From contig CAVTIZ010000003.1 of NCBI GenBank assembly GCA_963735045.1, forward strand, positions 434,001 through 498,000: DNA of 64,000 nucleotides, written 5' to 3'. Shown piece by piece: positions 14,987 through 24,161 of the stretch. Both the position numbers and the translations under genes were made by a program. The DNA is from Salsipaludibacter sp963735045 (lineage in GTDB: Bacteria; Actinomycetota; Nitriliruptoria; Nitriliruptorales; Nitriliruptoraceae). Below the pieces are notes generated by a model, which saw only the letters and a program-made list of their open reading frames with translations, was not told where the DNA came from and ran no database searches. Positions within the stretch are counted from its first letter, which is position 1. Each line of letters begins with the position of its first letter.

Positions 14987-16474
14987 TCAGGTGGAGACGG
15001 TTTCGCTGTCGGACGCCGCGGTGACGTCGTGGGTGGCGAGCCACCGACGAAGGGCCAGCAACGGGACGATCGCGAGCGCGGCCACGGCCGCACCGACCAG
15101 GGTGGCCGTGGCGAACCCGGACTCGATGGCGGTCGCCACGGCCCCGTCGGCGTCCACGTCACCCCCCTCGGCCAGCACACCCCGCACCAGTTCGACGTCC
15201 CCCGTCGCACGGGCCACGACCAGCAGCAGCACCGCCCCGACCAGGGCGTTGCCCACGGCGAAGCCCTGGTTGCGGATGAACTGGTGGGCGGCGGTGGCAC
15301 GACCCAGTTCGGCGGTCGGGACCAGGGCCTGCAACAACGTCAACCCGGAGTTCGTGGTCGCGCCCATGCCGGAGCCGGCAACCACCAGCAACCCGAAGAT
15401 CCACACCAGCGACGCCGACGCACCGGCGGCCAGGCCGATCCCCAGAAGGGCCGGGGGCACCAGGGCGGCACCAGCCAGCGTCACGCTGAAGGGTTCGTGG
15501 CGATCCATCAGCCGGCTCGCCACGTTGGCCCCCGACGTCCAGCCGATCACGAAGAACAGCACCGACCACGCCGTCAGGGCCGGACCGCCACCGCGGGCCC
15601 CGCTGACCAGCAACGGCACGAACGACTGGGTGCCGATCGCGCCGACCAGCAGCAGGGCGATGGCCCACGCCAGCGGGCCGAGTGGCTGGGTCACGGTGTG
15701 GCGCGGGGCCACGAGTGCGTCGCTGCGACCGCGGTTGCGCCGCAGCACCAGCGCCCCGCACGCCACCGCGCCGACCAGCGACGGCACGGAGCGCCAGTCG
15801 AGGGCGTCCACCGCGACCAGCGACAGCAGCGTGAAGCCCGTGAGCAGGGCCAGGTTGAGCGGGTCCAGCCGGGCAGAGCCAGTGGCGTCCTGACGCGGCC
15901 CGGGCAGGGCTCGCCACCCGACCGCCAACGCCAGCAGGCCCAGTGGGAGGTTCACCAGGAACACCCACCGCCACGACGCGACCGCCAGCAGGCCGGCGGT
16001 GATCGCCGGCCCCGCGACGCCCATCACGCCCCACACGGTGGTGTTGGCGGCGAAGGCGCGTCCCACCAGCCTGCGCGGGAACACCAGGCCGACGGCCGAC
16101 AGCCCCACGGCGTTGACCGCGCCGGCACCGATGCCCTGGAGCACGCGCGCCGCCACCAGCAACGGCATGGTCGGGGCGATCCCGGCCAGGACCCCGCCGA
16201 CCGTGAACACCGCGACCGACACGCGGAACACCCTGGCCACGCCGACCCGGTCGACCAGGGCCCCGGCGGCGATCGTGGCGACCCCGGAGGTCAGCAGGTA
16301 GGACGTGATCACCCAGGGCAGGAGCGCCACGCCACCCAGGTCCGCGGCCAGTTGTGGCAGCGCGGCCGCCACCGCCAGTCCCTCGAAGGCCGACAGCGCC
16401 ACGGTCAACAGGATCGCCAGCGTGGCCCCGCGCACCCGGGGGTCGAAGATGGAGGTGGGAGCGGACACGGTCAT
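14987..16474 (-). CDS. MFS exporter (DHA2/EmrB-like)
   Basis: A 495-residue proton-coupled exporter of the major facilitator superfamily with roughly 14 hydrophobic segments, matching the DHA2 drug exporter type. Seen: motif A-like GALVDRVGVARVF between helices 2 and 3, and motif C-like WGVMGVAGPAITAGL near helix 5. The charged tail after helix 14 is short. Cargo unknown. It sits 40 bases downstream of the mycothione reductase gene on the same strand and could be co-transcribed with it, hinting at a redox or antibiotic stress role. Confidence 0.88.
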   Translation of the reverse strand: MTVSAPTSIFDPRVRGATLAILLTVALSAFEGLAVAAALPQLAADLGGVALLPWVITSYLLTSGVATIAAGALVDRVGVARVFRVSVAVFTVGGVLAGIAPTMPLLVAARVLQGIGAGAVNAVGLSAVGLVFPRRLVGRAFAANTTVWGVMGVAGPAITAGLLAVASWRWVFLVNLPLGLLALAVGWRALPGPRQDATGSARLDPLNLALLTGFTLLSLVAVDALDWRSVPSLVGAVACGALVLRRNRGRSDALVAPRHTVTQPLGPLAWAIALLLVGAIGTQSFVPLLVSGARGGGPALTAWSVLFFVIGWTSGANVASRLMDRHEPFSVTLAGAALVPPALLGIGLAAGASASLVWIFGLLVVAGSGMGATTNSGLTLLQALVPTAELGRATAAHQFIRNQGFAVGNALVGAVLLLVVARATGDVELVRGVLAEGGDVDADGAVATAIESGFATATLVGAAVAALAIVPLLALRRWLATHDVTAASDSETVST

Positions 16475-16514
16475 CCAGCGGTCGATGTCGTGGCGGGGAT
16501 GGTCCGGTGGGACC

Positions 16515-17906
16515 TCACACGGCCAGCAGGGCCTGTTCCACGACCTCCGGGAGGCCGGGGTGGATCCACCACTGGCCCCGGGCGATCTCGTCGACGGTCT
16601 GGCCGAACTGCATGCCCTGGATCAACGGTTGGATCAGGCTGGGGGCCTCCGGGCCGATGACGTGGGCACCCAGCAGCAGCCGGGTCGCCGGGTCGACCAG
16701 CACCTTGACCGCACTGGTCGTGTCCTCCATCGCCCAGCCGTAGGCGGCCCCGGCATAGTCGTGCACCGCCGACAGGTAGGCGATGTCCCGCGCGATCGCC
16801 TCGTGTTCGGTCAGGCCCACGCTGGCGACCTGGGGGGAGCCGAACACGGCATGGGGGACCGGGCCGAGACCCGACACGATCGGGTCGTCGGGATGCACCA
16901 CGTTGTGGGCCACGAGCCGGGCGTCGGCGTTGGCCTTGTGCTTGAGCTGGATCGGTGACGACAGGTCCCCCAGCGCCCAGATTCCCGGCACCGAGGTCTG
17001 CTGGCGGTCGTCGACGACCACGTAGCCGCGGTCGTCGACCTCCACGCCGGCGGCGGCCACCTCCAGGGTGTCACTGTTGGGCACCCGACCGGTCGCGACC
17101 AGCAGGACGTCGCCGCGCACCTCGCCGGACCGGCCGTCGTTGCGCGTGGTCGACACGACGACGTCGCCACCGTCGTCGTGCACGCGGTCGACGTGGGTGG
17201 CCAGGTGCAGCTCGAACCGGTCGTCGTAGGCCGCGGTGACGCGATCGGCGACCTCGGGGTCGGCCGTGGAGAGCAGCTGGGGGCTGCGGGCGATCACCGA
17301 CACGTCGCTGCCCAGCGCCCCGAACACGTGCGCGAGTTCGACCGCCACGTAGCCACCGCCGATCACGACCAGGTGGCGAGGCAGCTCGTCCAGGCGCATG
17401 ATCGTGGCCGACGTGTGGTGGTCGACGGTGTCCAGCCCCGGGACGTCGGGCACGAACGGTCGCGCCCCGGCGGCCAGCACGAACCGGTCGGCGGTCAGGA
17501 CCCGGTCGGCGACCTGCAGGCGTTTGGGTCCCACGAACCGACCGTGGTCGCGGTACAGGTCCACGTTGGGACTGGACTCGCGGTAGGCCCGGCCGGACAC
17601 CGCGATCGGGTCGATCCGCCCGAAGATCCGGTCACGGATGGCGGGCCAGTCGGCGCCCGCGAAGCGGGTGTCGAGGCCGAACTTCTCACTGGTCGCCGCC
17701 GACCGCGCCACGTCGGCGGTGTGGACGAACATCTTGGTCGGGATGCAGCCGCGGTTGAGGCAGGTCCCGCCCACCACGCCCTCCTCGACCAGCGCGATGC
17801 GCCAGTCGTCCATCTCGTCGGTGATGACCGAGTTGCCGGACCCCGTCCCGATGATGACCAGGTCGTGGGTGAAGCGGTCGTGTCCGACGGGGGCGAGGGA
17901 AGCCAA
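16515..17906 (-). CDS. mtr: Mycothione reductase
   Basis: A 463-residue flavoprotein disulfide reductase that keeps mycothiol reduced with NADPH. The FAD-binding start HDLVIIGTGSGNSV, the redox disulfide GGTCLNRGCIPTKMF, the nicotinamide-binding VIGGGYVAVELAH and the C-terminal base HPGLPEVVEQALL are all present; the GTGSGN start and overall pattern are specific for mycothione reductase rather than lipoamide dehydrogenase. I place the start at TTG 17904-17906, with AGGA eight bases upstream, because longer frames run into tandem repeats; a GTG or ATG further up cannot be excluded. It shows that the organism uses mycothiol. Confidence 0.87.
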   Translation of the reverse strand: MASLAPVGHDRFTHDLVIIGTGSGNSVITDEMDDWRIALVEEGVVGGTCLNRGCIPTKMFVHTADVARSAATSEKFGLDTRFAGADWPAIRDRIFGRIDPIAVSGRAYRESSPNVDLYRDHGRFVGPKRLQVADRVLTADRFVLAAGARPFVPDVPGLDTVDHHTSATIMRLDELPRHLVVIGGGYVAVELAHVFGALGSDVSVIARSPQLLSTADPEVADRVTAAYDDRFELHLATHVDRVHDDGGDVVVSTTRNDGRSGEVRGDVLLVATGRVPNSDTLEVAAAGVEVDDRGYVVVDDRQQTSVPGIWALGDLSSPIQLKHKANADARLVAHNVVHPDDPIVSGLGPVPHAVFGSPQVASVGLTEHEAIARDIAYLSAVHDYAGAAYGWAMEDTTSAVKVLVDPATRLLLGAHVIGPEAPSLIQPLIQGMQFGQTVDEIARGQWWIHPGLPEVVEQALLAV

Positions 17907-17957
17907 GGCGAGATCCTGACGCGGTGGGGAGCGCACGTGGTCGCACGGTCGCTCAGC

Positions 17958-18011
17958 GGGCCTGCATGGTGGCACGGGCCTGCATGGTCACACGGGCCTG
18001 CATGGTGGCAC
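17958..18011. repeat. 18-bp tandem repeat, three copies
   Basis: GGGCCTGCATGGTGGCAC repeats at 17958-17975, 17976-17993 (two base changes) and 17994-18011 in the region between the divergent mycothione reductase and acetyltransferase genes. Confidence 0.88.
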
Positions 18012-18114
18012 GGCCGGGTGGTCGCCGCCGTCGCACCGTCGGGGCGAACGGACGACCCGGGTGGGCTTGTTCCCGGGGTGGCAGGGACGCGACCCTTGCC
18101 GACGTCGCCCCCAT

Positions 18115-18179
18115 GCGGCAGGCTCCGTGCGGCAGGCTCCGTGCGGCAGGCTCCGTGCGGCAGGCTCCGTGCGGCAGGC
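18115..18179. repeat. 14-bp tandem repeat, four and a half copies
   Basis: GCGGCAGGCTCCGT repeats without change at 18115-18128, 18129-18142, 18143-18156 and 18157-18170, with a partial copy to 18179. It ends 12 bases before the Shine-Dalgarno of the acetyltransferase gene, so it lies in its leader or promoter. Confidence 0.92.
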
Positions 18180-18202
18180 GGGTCGAGGCGAAGGGAGCGC
18201 CG

Positions 18203-18700
18203 GTGGACCACGGTGGGCGGGACCTCGTGGTCGACGACGTCGGACCCGACCAGTGGCGCCGGTGGCGGGAGCTGCGGCTGCGGGCACTGGCGTCGGACCC
18301 GGACGTGTTCGGGTCCACGCTGTCGCGGGAGCGGGACCTCGACGAGGCCGACTGGCGCCGGCTGCTGGCCGAGGGTCCCCGGGTCGTGGCGGCGCGCGCC
18401 GGCGTCGACGTCGGGATCGCGGGTGCGCACCTGGCCGATGGACCGGACCGACCCCGGCTGTTCGGCCTGTGGGTCGACCCGGGCCACCGTGGACACGACG
18501 TCGGCAGGGCGCTGGTGGAGGCGGTGGTGGCCCGACTCCGGGCCGGGGGCCACGACCACGTCCGCCTGTGGGTCACGTCCGCCAACGACCATGCCCGGGA
18601 CCTGTACGTCGGGACCGGGTTCGCCGTGGAATCCGACCCCCCGCCGGGTCCCCGGGGGTGCGAGGTCGCCATGGTGCGTGCCTGGTCCGCCGGGTCGTGA
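18203..18700 (+). CDS. GNAT family N-acetyltransferase
   Basis: A 165-residue acetyl-CoA-dependent acetyltransferase. The acetyl-CoA loop is seen in LWVDPGHRGHDVGRALVEAV, and the closing VTSANDHARDLYVGTGF matches the end of the GNAT fold. The substrate is unknown. The GTG at 18203 is fixed by AAGGGAG at 18191-18197; upstream in-frame codons are only translated tandem repeats. It is divergent from mtr, but a role in mycothiol synthesis is not supported, since MshD is a larger two-domain protein. Confidence 0.83.
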   Translation: MDHGGRDLVVDDVGPDQWRRWRELRLRALASDPDVFGSTLSRERDLDEADWRRLLAEGPRVVAARAGVDVGIAGAHLADGPDRPRLFGLWVDPGHRGHDVGRALVEAVVARLRAGGHDHVRLWVTSANDHARDLYVGTGFAVESDPPPGPRGCEVAMVRAWSAGS

Positions 18701-18772
18701 GGCCACGGGGCGCCACGGCCTAGCATCGCCGGTGTCGACCACGTGGCCACCGAGCCAGGGAGGGACCACCCG

Positions 18773-20962
18773 GTGAGCGCTGATCCCGACGACGCGGCTG
18801 CCGGCGACCCGGGCACCGATGCGGTCGACCCCTCCGAGGCGTCGGTCCCGGACGACCCCGCCGTCGCACGAAGGCGCCACGACGAGCTGGTCCCGCTGCT
18901 GCGGGACGCGCGCTATCGCTACTACGTGCTGTCCGAGCCCACCCTCTCCGACGCCGAGTTCGACCGGCTGTGGCACGAGCTGCTGGCCCTGGAGGCATCC
19001 CATCCGGTGCTGGCCACGGCCACGTCCCCGACCGCCGAGGTCGGGGCGCCACTCGACGCCGCGTTCCCCCCACACCGACACCTCGAACCGATGCTGTCGT
19101 TGGACAACGTCTTCTCCGACGAGGACCTGCAGGCCTGGCGCGAGCGAGCCACCACCCCGTTGGAGGATGCGCCCACCTGGGTGTGCGAGCTCAAGATCGA
19201 CGGGGTGGCGATCTCGCTGACCTACGTCGACGGCGTGCTGGCCACGGCCGCGACCCGGGGCGACGGCGTCACCGGCGAGACCGTCACGACCCAGGTCCTG
19301 ACGATGGACGACGTGCCCTACCGGCTCGACAGCGACGATCCGCCGGCGCTGGTGGAGGTGCGGGGCGAGATCTACTACCCGCTGGCCGCCTTCGAGCAGA
19401 TGAACGTCGATCGGGTCGAGGCCGGTGAGCAGGTCTTCGCCAACCCGCGAAACGCGGCCTCGGGCGCGTTGCGACAGAAGGACCCGTCGGTCACCGCCAC
19501 GCGGCCGCTGTCGTTGTGGATCCACGGCATCGGTGCCCTGCAGCTGGGCGGGGACGCACCGGACCCCGACGACCCCGCGGCGGCCGATACGACGCCCGAC
19601 CCGACCGAGGAGGCGCTCGGCCGGGCAGCGGGGGCGGGCGACTTCGCGACCCACTCGGCATTCCTGGCGTGGTGTCGACGGGTGGGGCTGCCGGTCGCCG
19701 ACGAGACCCTGGTCACCGACGACCCCGACGAGGTGTGGTCGTTCGTGGACCACTGGACCAGCCACCGCCACGACCCGACCTACGAGATCGACGGCGTCGT
19801 GGTCAAGGTCGACGACCTCACCCAGCGCCGCACGCTGGGGTCGACGTCGCGTGCCCCGCGCTGGGCGATCGCCTACAAGATGCCGCCGATCGAGGCGACC
19901 ACGCGGTTGCGCGACATCGAGGTCAACACCGGCCGCACCGGCCGCGTGACCCCCTTCGCGGTGGTCGAGCCGGTCACGGTGTCGGGCGTCACCATCACCT
20001 ACGCCACGCTCCACAACGAGATCCAGGTCCAGGCCAAGGACGTGCGCATCGGCGACCTGGTCCGCGTGCGGCGGGCCGGCGACGTCATCCCCGAGGTCGT
20101 CGGGCCGATCCTGTCCGAGCGTCCCGACGACGCCCGGGTGTGGCACATGCCGGCGGACTGTCCGTCGTGCGGCACGCCCCTGGTCCGCCCCGAGGGCGAG
20201 GCGCACCACTTCTGCGAGAACGTCGACTGCCCGAACCGCATCCTGGAATCGCTGAGCCACTTCGGCGGGCGCTCGGCGATGGACATCGAGGGCCTGGGCT
20301 ACAAGACCGCCAAGCTGCTGCTGGACGAGGGGCTGGTGACCGACCTCGCCGACGTGTTCGCCCTGGACGACCGTCGCGACGACCTGGTGGCCCTGGAGGG
20401 ATGGAAGGAGAAGTCGGTCGACAACCTCCTGGCCGGGATCGACGCCGCCCGTGCCCAGCCACTGGACCGCGTGCTGGTCGGGCTCAACATCCGCCACCTG
20501 GGGCCGACCGTGGCCAAGCTGCTGGCGAGGTCCTTCGGCGACATGGCCGACCTCGCCGAGGCGTCGCCGGAGGACATGGCGGCCATCGACGGCATCGGGC
20601 CCGTCATCGGCGAGGCCGTGGCGTCGTTCTTCGCCGTCGACCGCAATCGGGCCCTGGTCGACACCCTGCGTGACCGCGGTGTGCGCATGACCAGCGAGGT
20701 CGACGAGACCACCTCCGAGGTCCTGGACGGGATGTCGATCGTGGTCACCGGGGCCCTGGAGGGGTTCTCGCGGACCGAGGCCAAGGACGCCATCGAGTCG
20801 CGCGGGGGCAAGGCCACCTCCAGCGTGTCCGGGCGAACGACCGCCGTCGTGGTGGGCGACTCACCGGGATCCAAGGCGGACCGGGCCCGCGACCTCGACG
20901 TCCCGATCCTGGACGAGGACCAGTTCCGCGCCCTGCTGGCCGACGGCAGCCTGCCGACGTGA
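18773..20962 (+). CDS. ligA: NAD-dependent DNA ligase
   Basis: A 729-residue replicative and repair ligase. Domain Ia begins near RYRYYVLSEPTLSDAEFD; the adenylated lysine is Lys141 in ELKIDGVAIS; the OB fold follows NTGRTGRVTPFAVVEP; four cysteines (CPSCG, CENVDCPN) form the zinc finger; HhH repeats and a C-terminal BRCT domain (from VLDGMSIVVTGAL) complete it. An acidic stretch of about 25 residues precedes domain Ia. GTG 18773 is chosen because AGGGAGGG stands eight bases upstream; an in-frame GTG at 18743 lacks one. A -10-like TAGCAT is at 18721-18726. Confidence 0.96.
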   Translation: MSADPDDAAAGDPGTDAVDPSEASVPDDPAVARRRHDELVPLLRDARYRYYVLSEPTLSDAEFDRLWHELLALEASHPVLATATSPTAEVGAPLDAAFPPHRHLEPMLSLDNVFSDEDLQAWRERATTPLEDAPTWVCELKIDGVAISLTYVDGVLATAATRGDGVTGETVTTQVLTMDDVPYRLDSDDPPALVEVRGEIYYPLAAFEQMNVDRVEAGEQVFANPRNAASGALRQKDPSVTATRPLSLWIHGIGALQLGGDAPDPDDPAAADTTPDPTEEALGRAAGAGDFATHSAFLAWCRRVGLPVADETLVTDDPDEVWSFVDHWTSHRHDPTYEIDGVVVKVDDLTQRRTLGSTSRAPRWAIAYKMPPIEATTRLRDIEVNTGRTGRVTPFAVVEPVTVSGVTITYATLHNEIQVQAKDVRIGDLVRVRRAGDVIPEVVGPILSERPDDARVWHMPADCPSCGTPLVRPEGEAHHFCENVDCPNRILESLSHFGGRSAMDIEGLGYKTAKLLLDEGLVTDLADVFALDDRRDDLVALEGWKEKSVDNLLAGIDAARAQPLDRVLVGLNIRHLGPTVAKLLARSFGDMADLAEASPEDMAAIDGIGPVIGEAVASFFAVDRNRALVDTLRDRGVRMTSEVDETTSEVLDGMSIVVTGALEGFSRTEAKDAIESRGGKATSSVSGRTTAVVVGDSPGSKADRARDLDVPILDEDQFRALLADGSLPT

Positions 20963-21108
20963 CGTCGTCGCCGTGGCCCGCCCGCCGCGCCGGGCCAGCG
21001 CCAGATCGTCCGGGTGTCCGCGATCGTGCGTTCACCGGGTCGTGATGGACGTGGGCGAGTCGACCGGCCAGACTGGTCCCGCTCGGCGTACCCACGGCAA
21101 GGAACCCG

Positions 21109-21780
21109 GTGGCAGTCCCCCCACTCCACCCCTCGACGGCAGCGACCGGTCGCTGGATCCGCGATCGCATGGGTCGCCGAGTCGGCCTGTTGGGTCTCGG
21201 ACTCGTGCTGTTCGGGGTGTCCCTGGCGATGCTGGTCCGCGCCGAGCTGGGGGTGGGACCGTGGGACGTCCTCCACCAGGGCGTGGCTCGGCACACGCCG
21301 TTCTCGTTCGGCACGATCGTCATCGGTGTGAGCGCCCTGGTGCTGCTGCTGTGGATCCCCCTGCGCGAGCGACCGGGACTGGGCACCGTGGCCAACGCCA
21401 TCGTGGTCGGGCTGGTCGTGGATGCCGGGCTGCTGGTGCTGGACCGCCCGGCGAGCCTGGCGGGGCGCATCGTGCTGCTCGTGGCCGGGATCCTGCTCAA
21501 CGGCGTGGCCACCGGGCTCTACATCGGTGCGGGCCTGGGGTCGGGCCCGCGTGACGGGCTGATGACCGGTCTGGCCGCGCGTGGGCACGCCCTGTCGTTC
21601 GCCCGCACCGGCGTCGAACTGGTCGTGCTGGCTGCGGGGTGGTTGCTCGGTGGCACGGTCGGAGTCGGGACGGTCGCGTTCGCCCTGGCGATCGGTCCGC
21701 TGTCGCAGGTCACGCTGCGCTGGTTCACCCTGCCCGACTCGGCCCTGGGCGTCGAGGCGGTGGAGAGCGCTCCGGGCTGA
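21109..21780 (+). CDS. YczE/YitT-like membrane protein
   Basis: A 223-residue integral membrane protein with about five or six hydrophobic helices, matching the YczE/YyaS/YitT family whose transport substrate is unclear. Seen motifs are ELGVGPWDVLHQG near residue 45 and GAGLGSGPRDGLMTGL near 145, an internal duplication of the GxGPxD motif typical of the family. GTG at 21109 follows AAGGAA at 21099-21104. The gene lies between ligA and tal in its own unit. Confidence 0.8.
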   Translation: MAVPPLHPSTAATGRWIRDRMGRRVGLLGLGLVLFGVSLAMLVRAELGVGPWDVLHQGVARHTPFSFGTIVIGVSALVLLLWIPLRERPGLGTVANAIVVGLVVDAGLLVLDRPASLAGRIVLLVAGILLNGVATGLYIGAGLGSGPRDGLMTGLAARGHALSFARTGVELVVLAAGWLLGGTVGVGTVAFALAIGPLSQVTLRWFTLPDSALGVEAVESAPG

Positions 21781-21871
21781 CCCGCCCGGGGGCTGGTGGG
21801 GGTCGTGGGACGGGGGCGTGGCGCCGGTCGTCGGGTCCGATGGTGGGTGTCGGGTCGTCGAGGCGTCCGGC

Positions 21872-21877
21872 TACGGT
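21872..21877 (+). promoter_or_regulatory. -10 box for a leaderless tal message
   Basis: TACGGT is followed by only seven bases before the ATG at 21885, and there is no Shine-Dalgarno, so transcription probably begins at or next to the start codon. No good -35 match is seen. Confidence 0.4.
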
Positions 21878-21884
21878 GACTGGC

Positions 21885-22994
21885 ATGAACACATCACCCC
21901 TCCACCTCCTGTCCGTCGCCGGGGTCTCGCCCTGGCTCGACCAGATCTCGCGGGCCATGCTCGACGACGGCGACCTCGCTCGCCACGTCGACGAGGACGC
22001 CGTCCGCGGGGTCACGTCCAATCCCTCGATCTTCGCCGAGGCCATCACCGGTTCGTCCGACTACGACGAGCAGGTCGACGAGTTGACCTCCCACGGCGCC
22101 TCCGCCGAGGAGATCATCCGCACCCTGATGGCCGACGACCTGCGCCGGGCCTGTGACGTGCTCGCCGACGTCTACGAGCAGTCCGACGGTCGCGACGGGT
22201 TCGTGTCCGTCGAGGTCACCCCGACCCTCGCCCACGACACCGAGGCCAGCATCGCCGAGGCGCGTGACTGGTCCAAGACCATCGACCGCCCGAACCTGCT
22301 GGTCAAGATCCCGGCCACCGAGGCGGGCCTGCCGGCCATCGAGCAGCTGATCGCCGAGGGCATCTCGGTCAACGTGACCCTGATCTTCTCCCTCGAGCGC
22401 TACCGCGCCGTGATGGCCGCCCACCTGGCCGGGCTGAAGCGCGCGCAGGACGACGGGCTCGACCTGACGCGCATCGCGTCGGTCGGGTCCTTCTTCATCT
22501 CCCGGATGGACGTCGAGGTCGATCAGCGGCTGGACGACATCGGGACCTCGCAGGCCACGGCCCTGAAGGGCACGACCGCGATCGCCAACGGTCGACTGGC
22601 CTACGAGGCCTTCCTCGAGACCTATCGCGGTGACACGTGGGAAGGGCTCGCGGCGCGCGGCGCCACCGTGCAGCGCCCACTGTGGGCGTCGACGTCCACC
22701 AAGAACCCGGACTATCCCGACACCCAGTACGTGGACGCCTTCGTCGCCCCCCACACGGTCAACACGATGCCGTTGTCGACCGTCGAGGCCTACCAGGACC
22801 ACGGCGAGCCGCCGGCGGCCTTCGGCCCGACGGAGATGGCGCTCGCCCACCGCACCCTGGCCGAGATGGAGGCCGTCGGCGTGGACTACGACGACGTGAT
22901 GGAGGTCCTCGAGACCGAGGGCGTCGACAAGTTCATCGCCGCCTGGAAGGACGTCGTGGACGACGTCGCCAGCGAGGCCGACAAGCACCGGTGA
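21885..22994 (+). CDS. tal: Transaldolase
   Basis: A 369-residue pentose-phosphate enzyme that moves a dihydroxyacetone unit between sugar phosphates. The pattern GVTSNPSIFAEAI near residue 42, VSVEVTPTLAHDT, and the Schiff-base lysine in LLVKIPATEAG match the long (TalB/Tal type II) actinobacterial form, as does LWASTSTKNPDYPDTQYVD. The ATG at 21885 lacks a Shine-Dalgarno and lies seven bases after a -10-like TACGGT, so it may be read from a leaderless transcript. The next gene starts inside its stop. Confidence 0.94.
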   Translation: MNTSPLHLLSVAGVSPWLDQISRAMLDDGDLARHVDEDAVRGVTSNPSIFAEAITGSSDYDEQVDELTSHGASAEEIIRTLMADDLRRACDVLADVYEQSDGRDGFVSVEVTPTLAHDTEASIAEARDWSKTIDRPNLLVKIPATEAGLPAIEQLIAEGISVNVTLIFSLERYRAVMAAHLAGLKRAQDDGLDLTRIASVGSFFISRMDVEVDQRLDDIGTSQATALKGTTAIANGRLAYEAFLETYRGDTWEGLAARGATVQRPLWASTSTKNPDYPDTQYVDAFVAPHTVNTMPLSTVEAYQDHGEPPAAFGPTEMALAHRTLAEMEAVGVDYDDVMEVLETEGVDKFIAAWKDVVDDVASEADKHR

Positions 22995-23410
22995 GCGACC
23001 CCGACCCGACCATCCCACCCCCGCTGGCGGACCTGCTGGCGGGGGTCGGTCGTGCCCACGAGGGCGATGCCGACGCGATCGCGGAGGTCGTCACCGACGA
23101 CGTCACCTGGATCGACGACGACGAACGCCTCGACGGGGTCGACGAGGTGCTGGTCCACTTCCTGGCCCACGGCGGCTGGCGCGAGGTGTTCGTGGTGGCC
23201 GGCACCCGTCCGGCCGACGACTCCGGGGCGACCGTGACGTCGGACGGCGCATGGGACGTCGACTGGACGTTGTGGTTGCGGGCGGACTCGACCAGCTACC
23301 GCCGCGACGGCACCGCCCGGATGCAGGTCCAGGACCAGCGCATCGTGCGCTGGGTGTCCACCGCCGTCGAGCGCGAGGACGGCTCGCTGGAGGCCTGGGG
23401 CGGCGACTGA
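22991..23410 (+). CDS. SnoaL/NTF2-like protein
   Basis: A 139-residue protein with the alpha-plus-beta cone pattern of the NTF2/SnoaL-like superfamily: an opening helix (LADLLAGVGRAHEGDADAIAEVV), TDDVTWIDDDERLDG, and closing strands (SYRRDGTARMQVQDQRIVRW). Such proteins range from enzymes to subunits with no activity, so no function is assigned. Its GTG overlaps the tal stop codon (GTGA at 22991-22994), giving translational coupling with transaldolase. Confidence 0.65.
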   Translation: MSDPDPTIPPPLADLLAGVGRAHEGDADAIAEVVTDDVTWIDDDERLDGVDEVLVHFLAHGGWREVFVVAGTRPADDSGATVTSDGAWDVDWTLWLRADSTSYRRDGTARMQVQDQRIVRWVSTAVEREDGSLEAWGGD

Positions 23411-23448
23411 CCGGGCCGCCCGGCGAGCGCGTCGACGCCTGGCCGGCC

Positions 23449-24012
23449 TCAGCCCTGGCGGAGTCGGACCCCGGCGGCACGCAACTCCTCGAGGGCGGCC
23501 TCGGTGGTGGCGGGCGCGACACCGGCGACCAGGGCCAGGTCCACGGTGGTCGCCAGGCCGGCGGCCGCGGCGTCCAGCGCCGTCGCCCGCACGCAGTGGT
23601 CGGTGGCCAGGCCGCCGACCACCACGGCGTCGATGTCGTGGTCGGCCAGCAGGTCGGCCAGGACGGTGCCGTCGTTGGTCGCGCCCTCGAACCCGCTGTA
23701 GGCGGCCGCGTGGGCGCCCTTGGAGACGACGGCGTCCAGCGCCACCACGTCCAGCGCGGGGTGGAACGACGCCCCGGCGGTGTCGCTGCGGCAGTGTGGC
23801 GGCCACGAGTCGACGAAGTCGGGGTCGTCGGAGAAGTGGCTCCCGGGGTCGACATGGAGGTCTCGCGACGCGACCACCAGGTCGTAGTCCCCGGCGTGGT
23901 CGTGGAGGTGGGCCGTGATGGCCCGCGCGACGTCACCGCCACCCGCGACCGCCAACGACCCCCCCTCGCAGAAGTCGTTCTGGACGTCGACGGCGATGAA
24001 GGCGGTGGGCAC
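23449..24012 (-). CDS. pncA: Nicotinamidase
   Basis: A 187-residue isochorismatase-fold amidase that turns nicotinamide into nicotinic acid for NAD recycling. The catalytic triad is complete: Asp9 in AVDVQNDF, Lys98 in VSKGAH and Cys140 in TDHCVRA, and metal-binding residues in DLHVDPGSHF and WPPHC are present. It starts with GTG at 24010-24012; a -10-like TACGCT is at 24045-24040 on the minus strand. Convergent with the NTF2-like gene. Confidence 0.94.
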   Translation of the reverse strand: MPTAFIAVDVQNDFCEGGSLAVAGGGDVARAITAHLHDHAGDYDLVVASRDLHVDPGSHFSDDPDFVDSWPPHCRSDTAGASFHPALDVVALDAVVSKGAHAAAYSGFEGATNDGTVLADLLADHDIDAVVVGGLATDHCVRATALDAAAAGLATTVDLALVAGVAPATTEAALEELRAAGVRLRQG

Positions 24013-24161
24013 GTGGCGGCTCCCGGTCGGGCGACCGGCAGCGTAACCACGCCCGCCCGACCACCTGCCCCGGTGGCCGCGGTCGTGGTCGGGCGGGCCC
24101 GGTCCCGGGCCGCACCCGGGATAGGCTCGATGGTCGTGGACGGAGCCGGGAGGACGCCACC

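Noticed and set aside
18115..18179. Repeat array read as part of a longer acetyltransferase
   Set aside because: A strong Shine-Dalgarno AAGGGAG sits after the array and directly before GTG 18203, and the upstream translation is just repeated residues.
17495..20497. A minus-strand open frame of about 1000 codons across ligA and its upstream genes
   Set aside because: It runs opposite to ligA with its intact motifs and to a well-supported acetyltransferase; long antisense frames are expected at this GC content and its translation has no recognisable domain.
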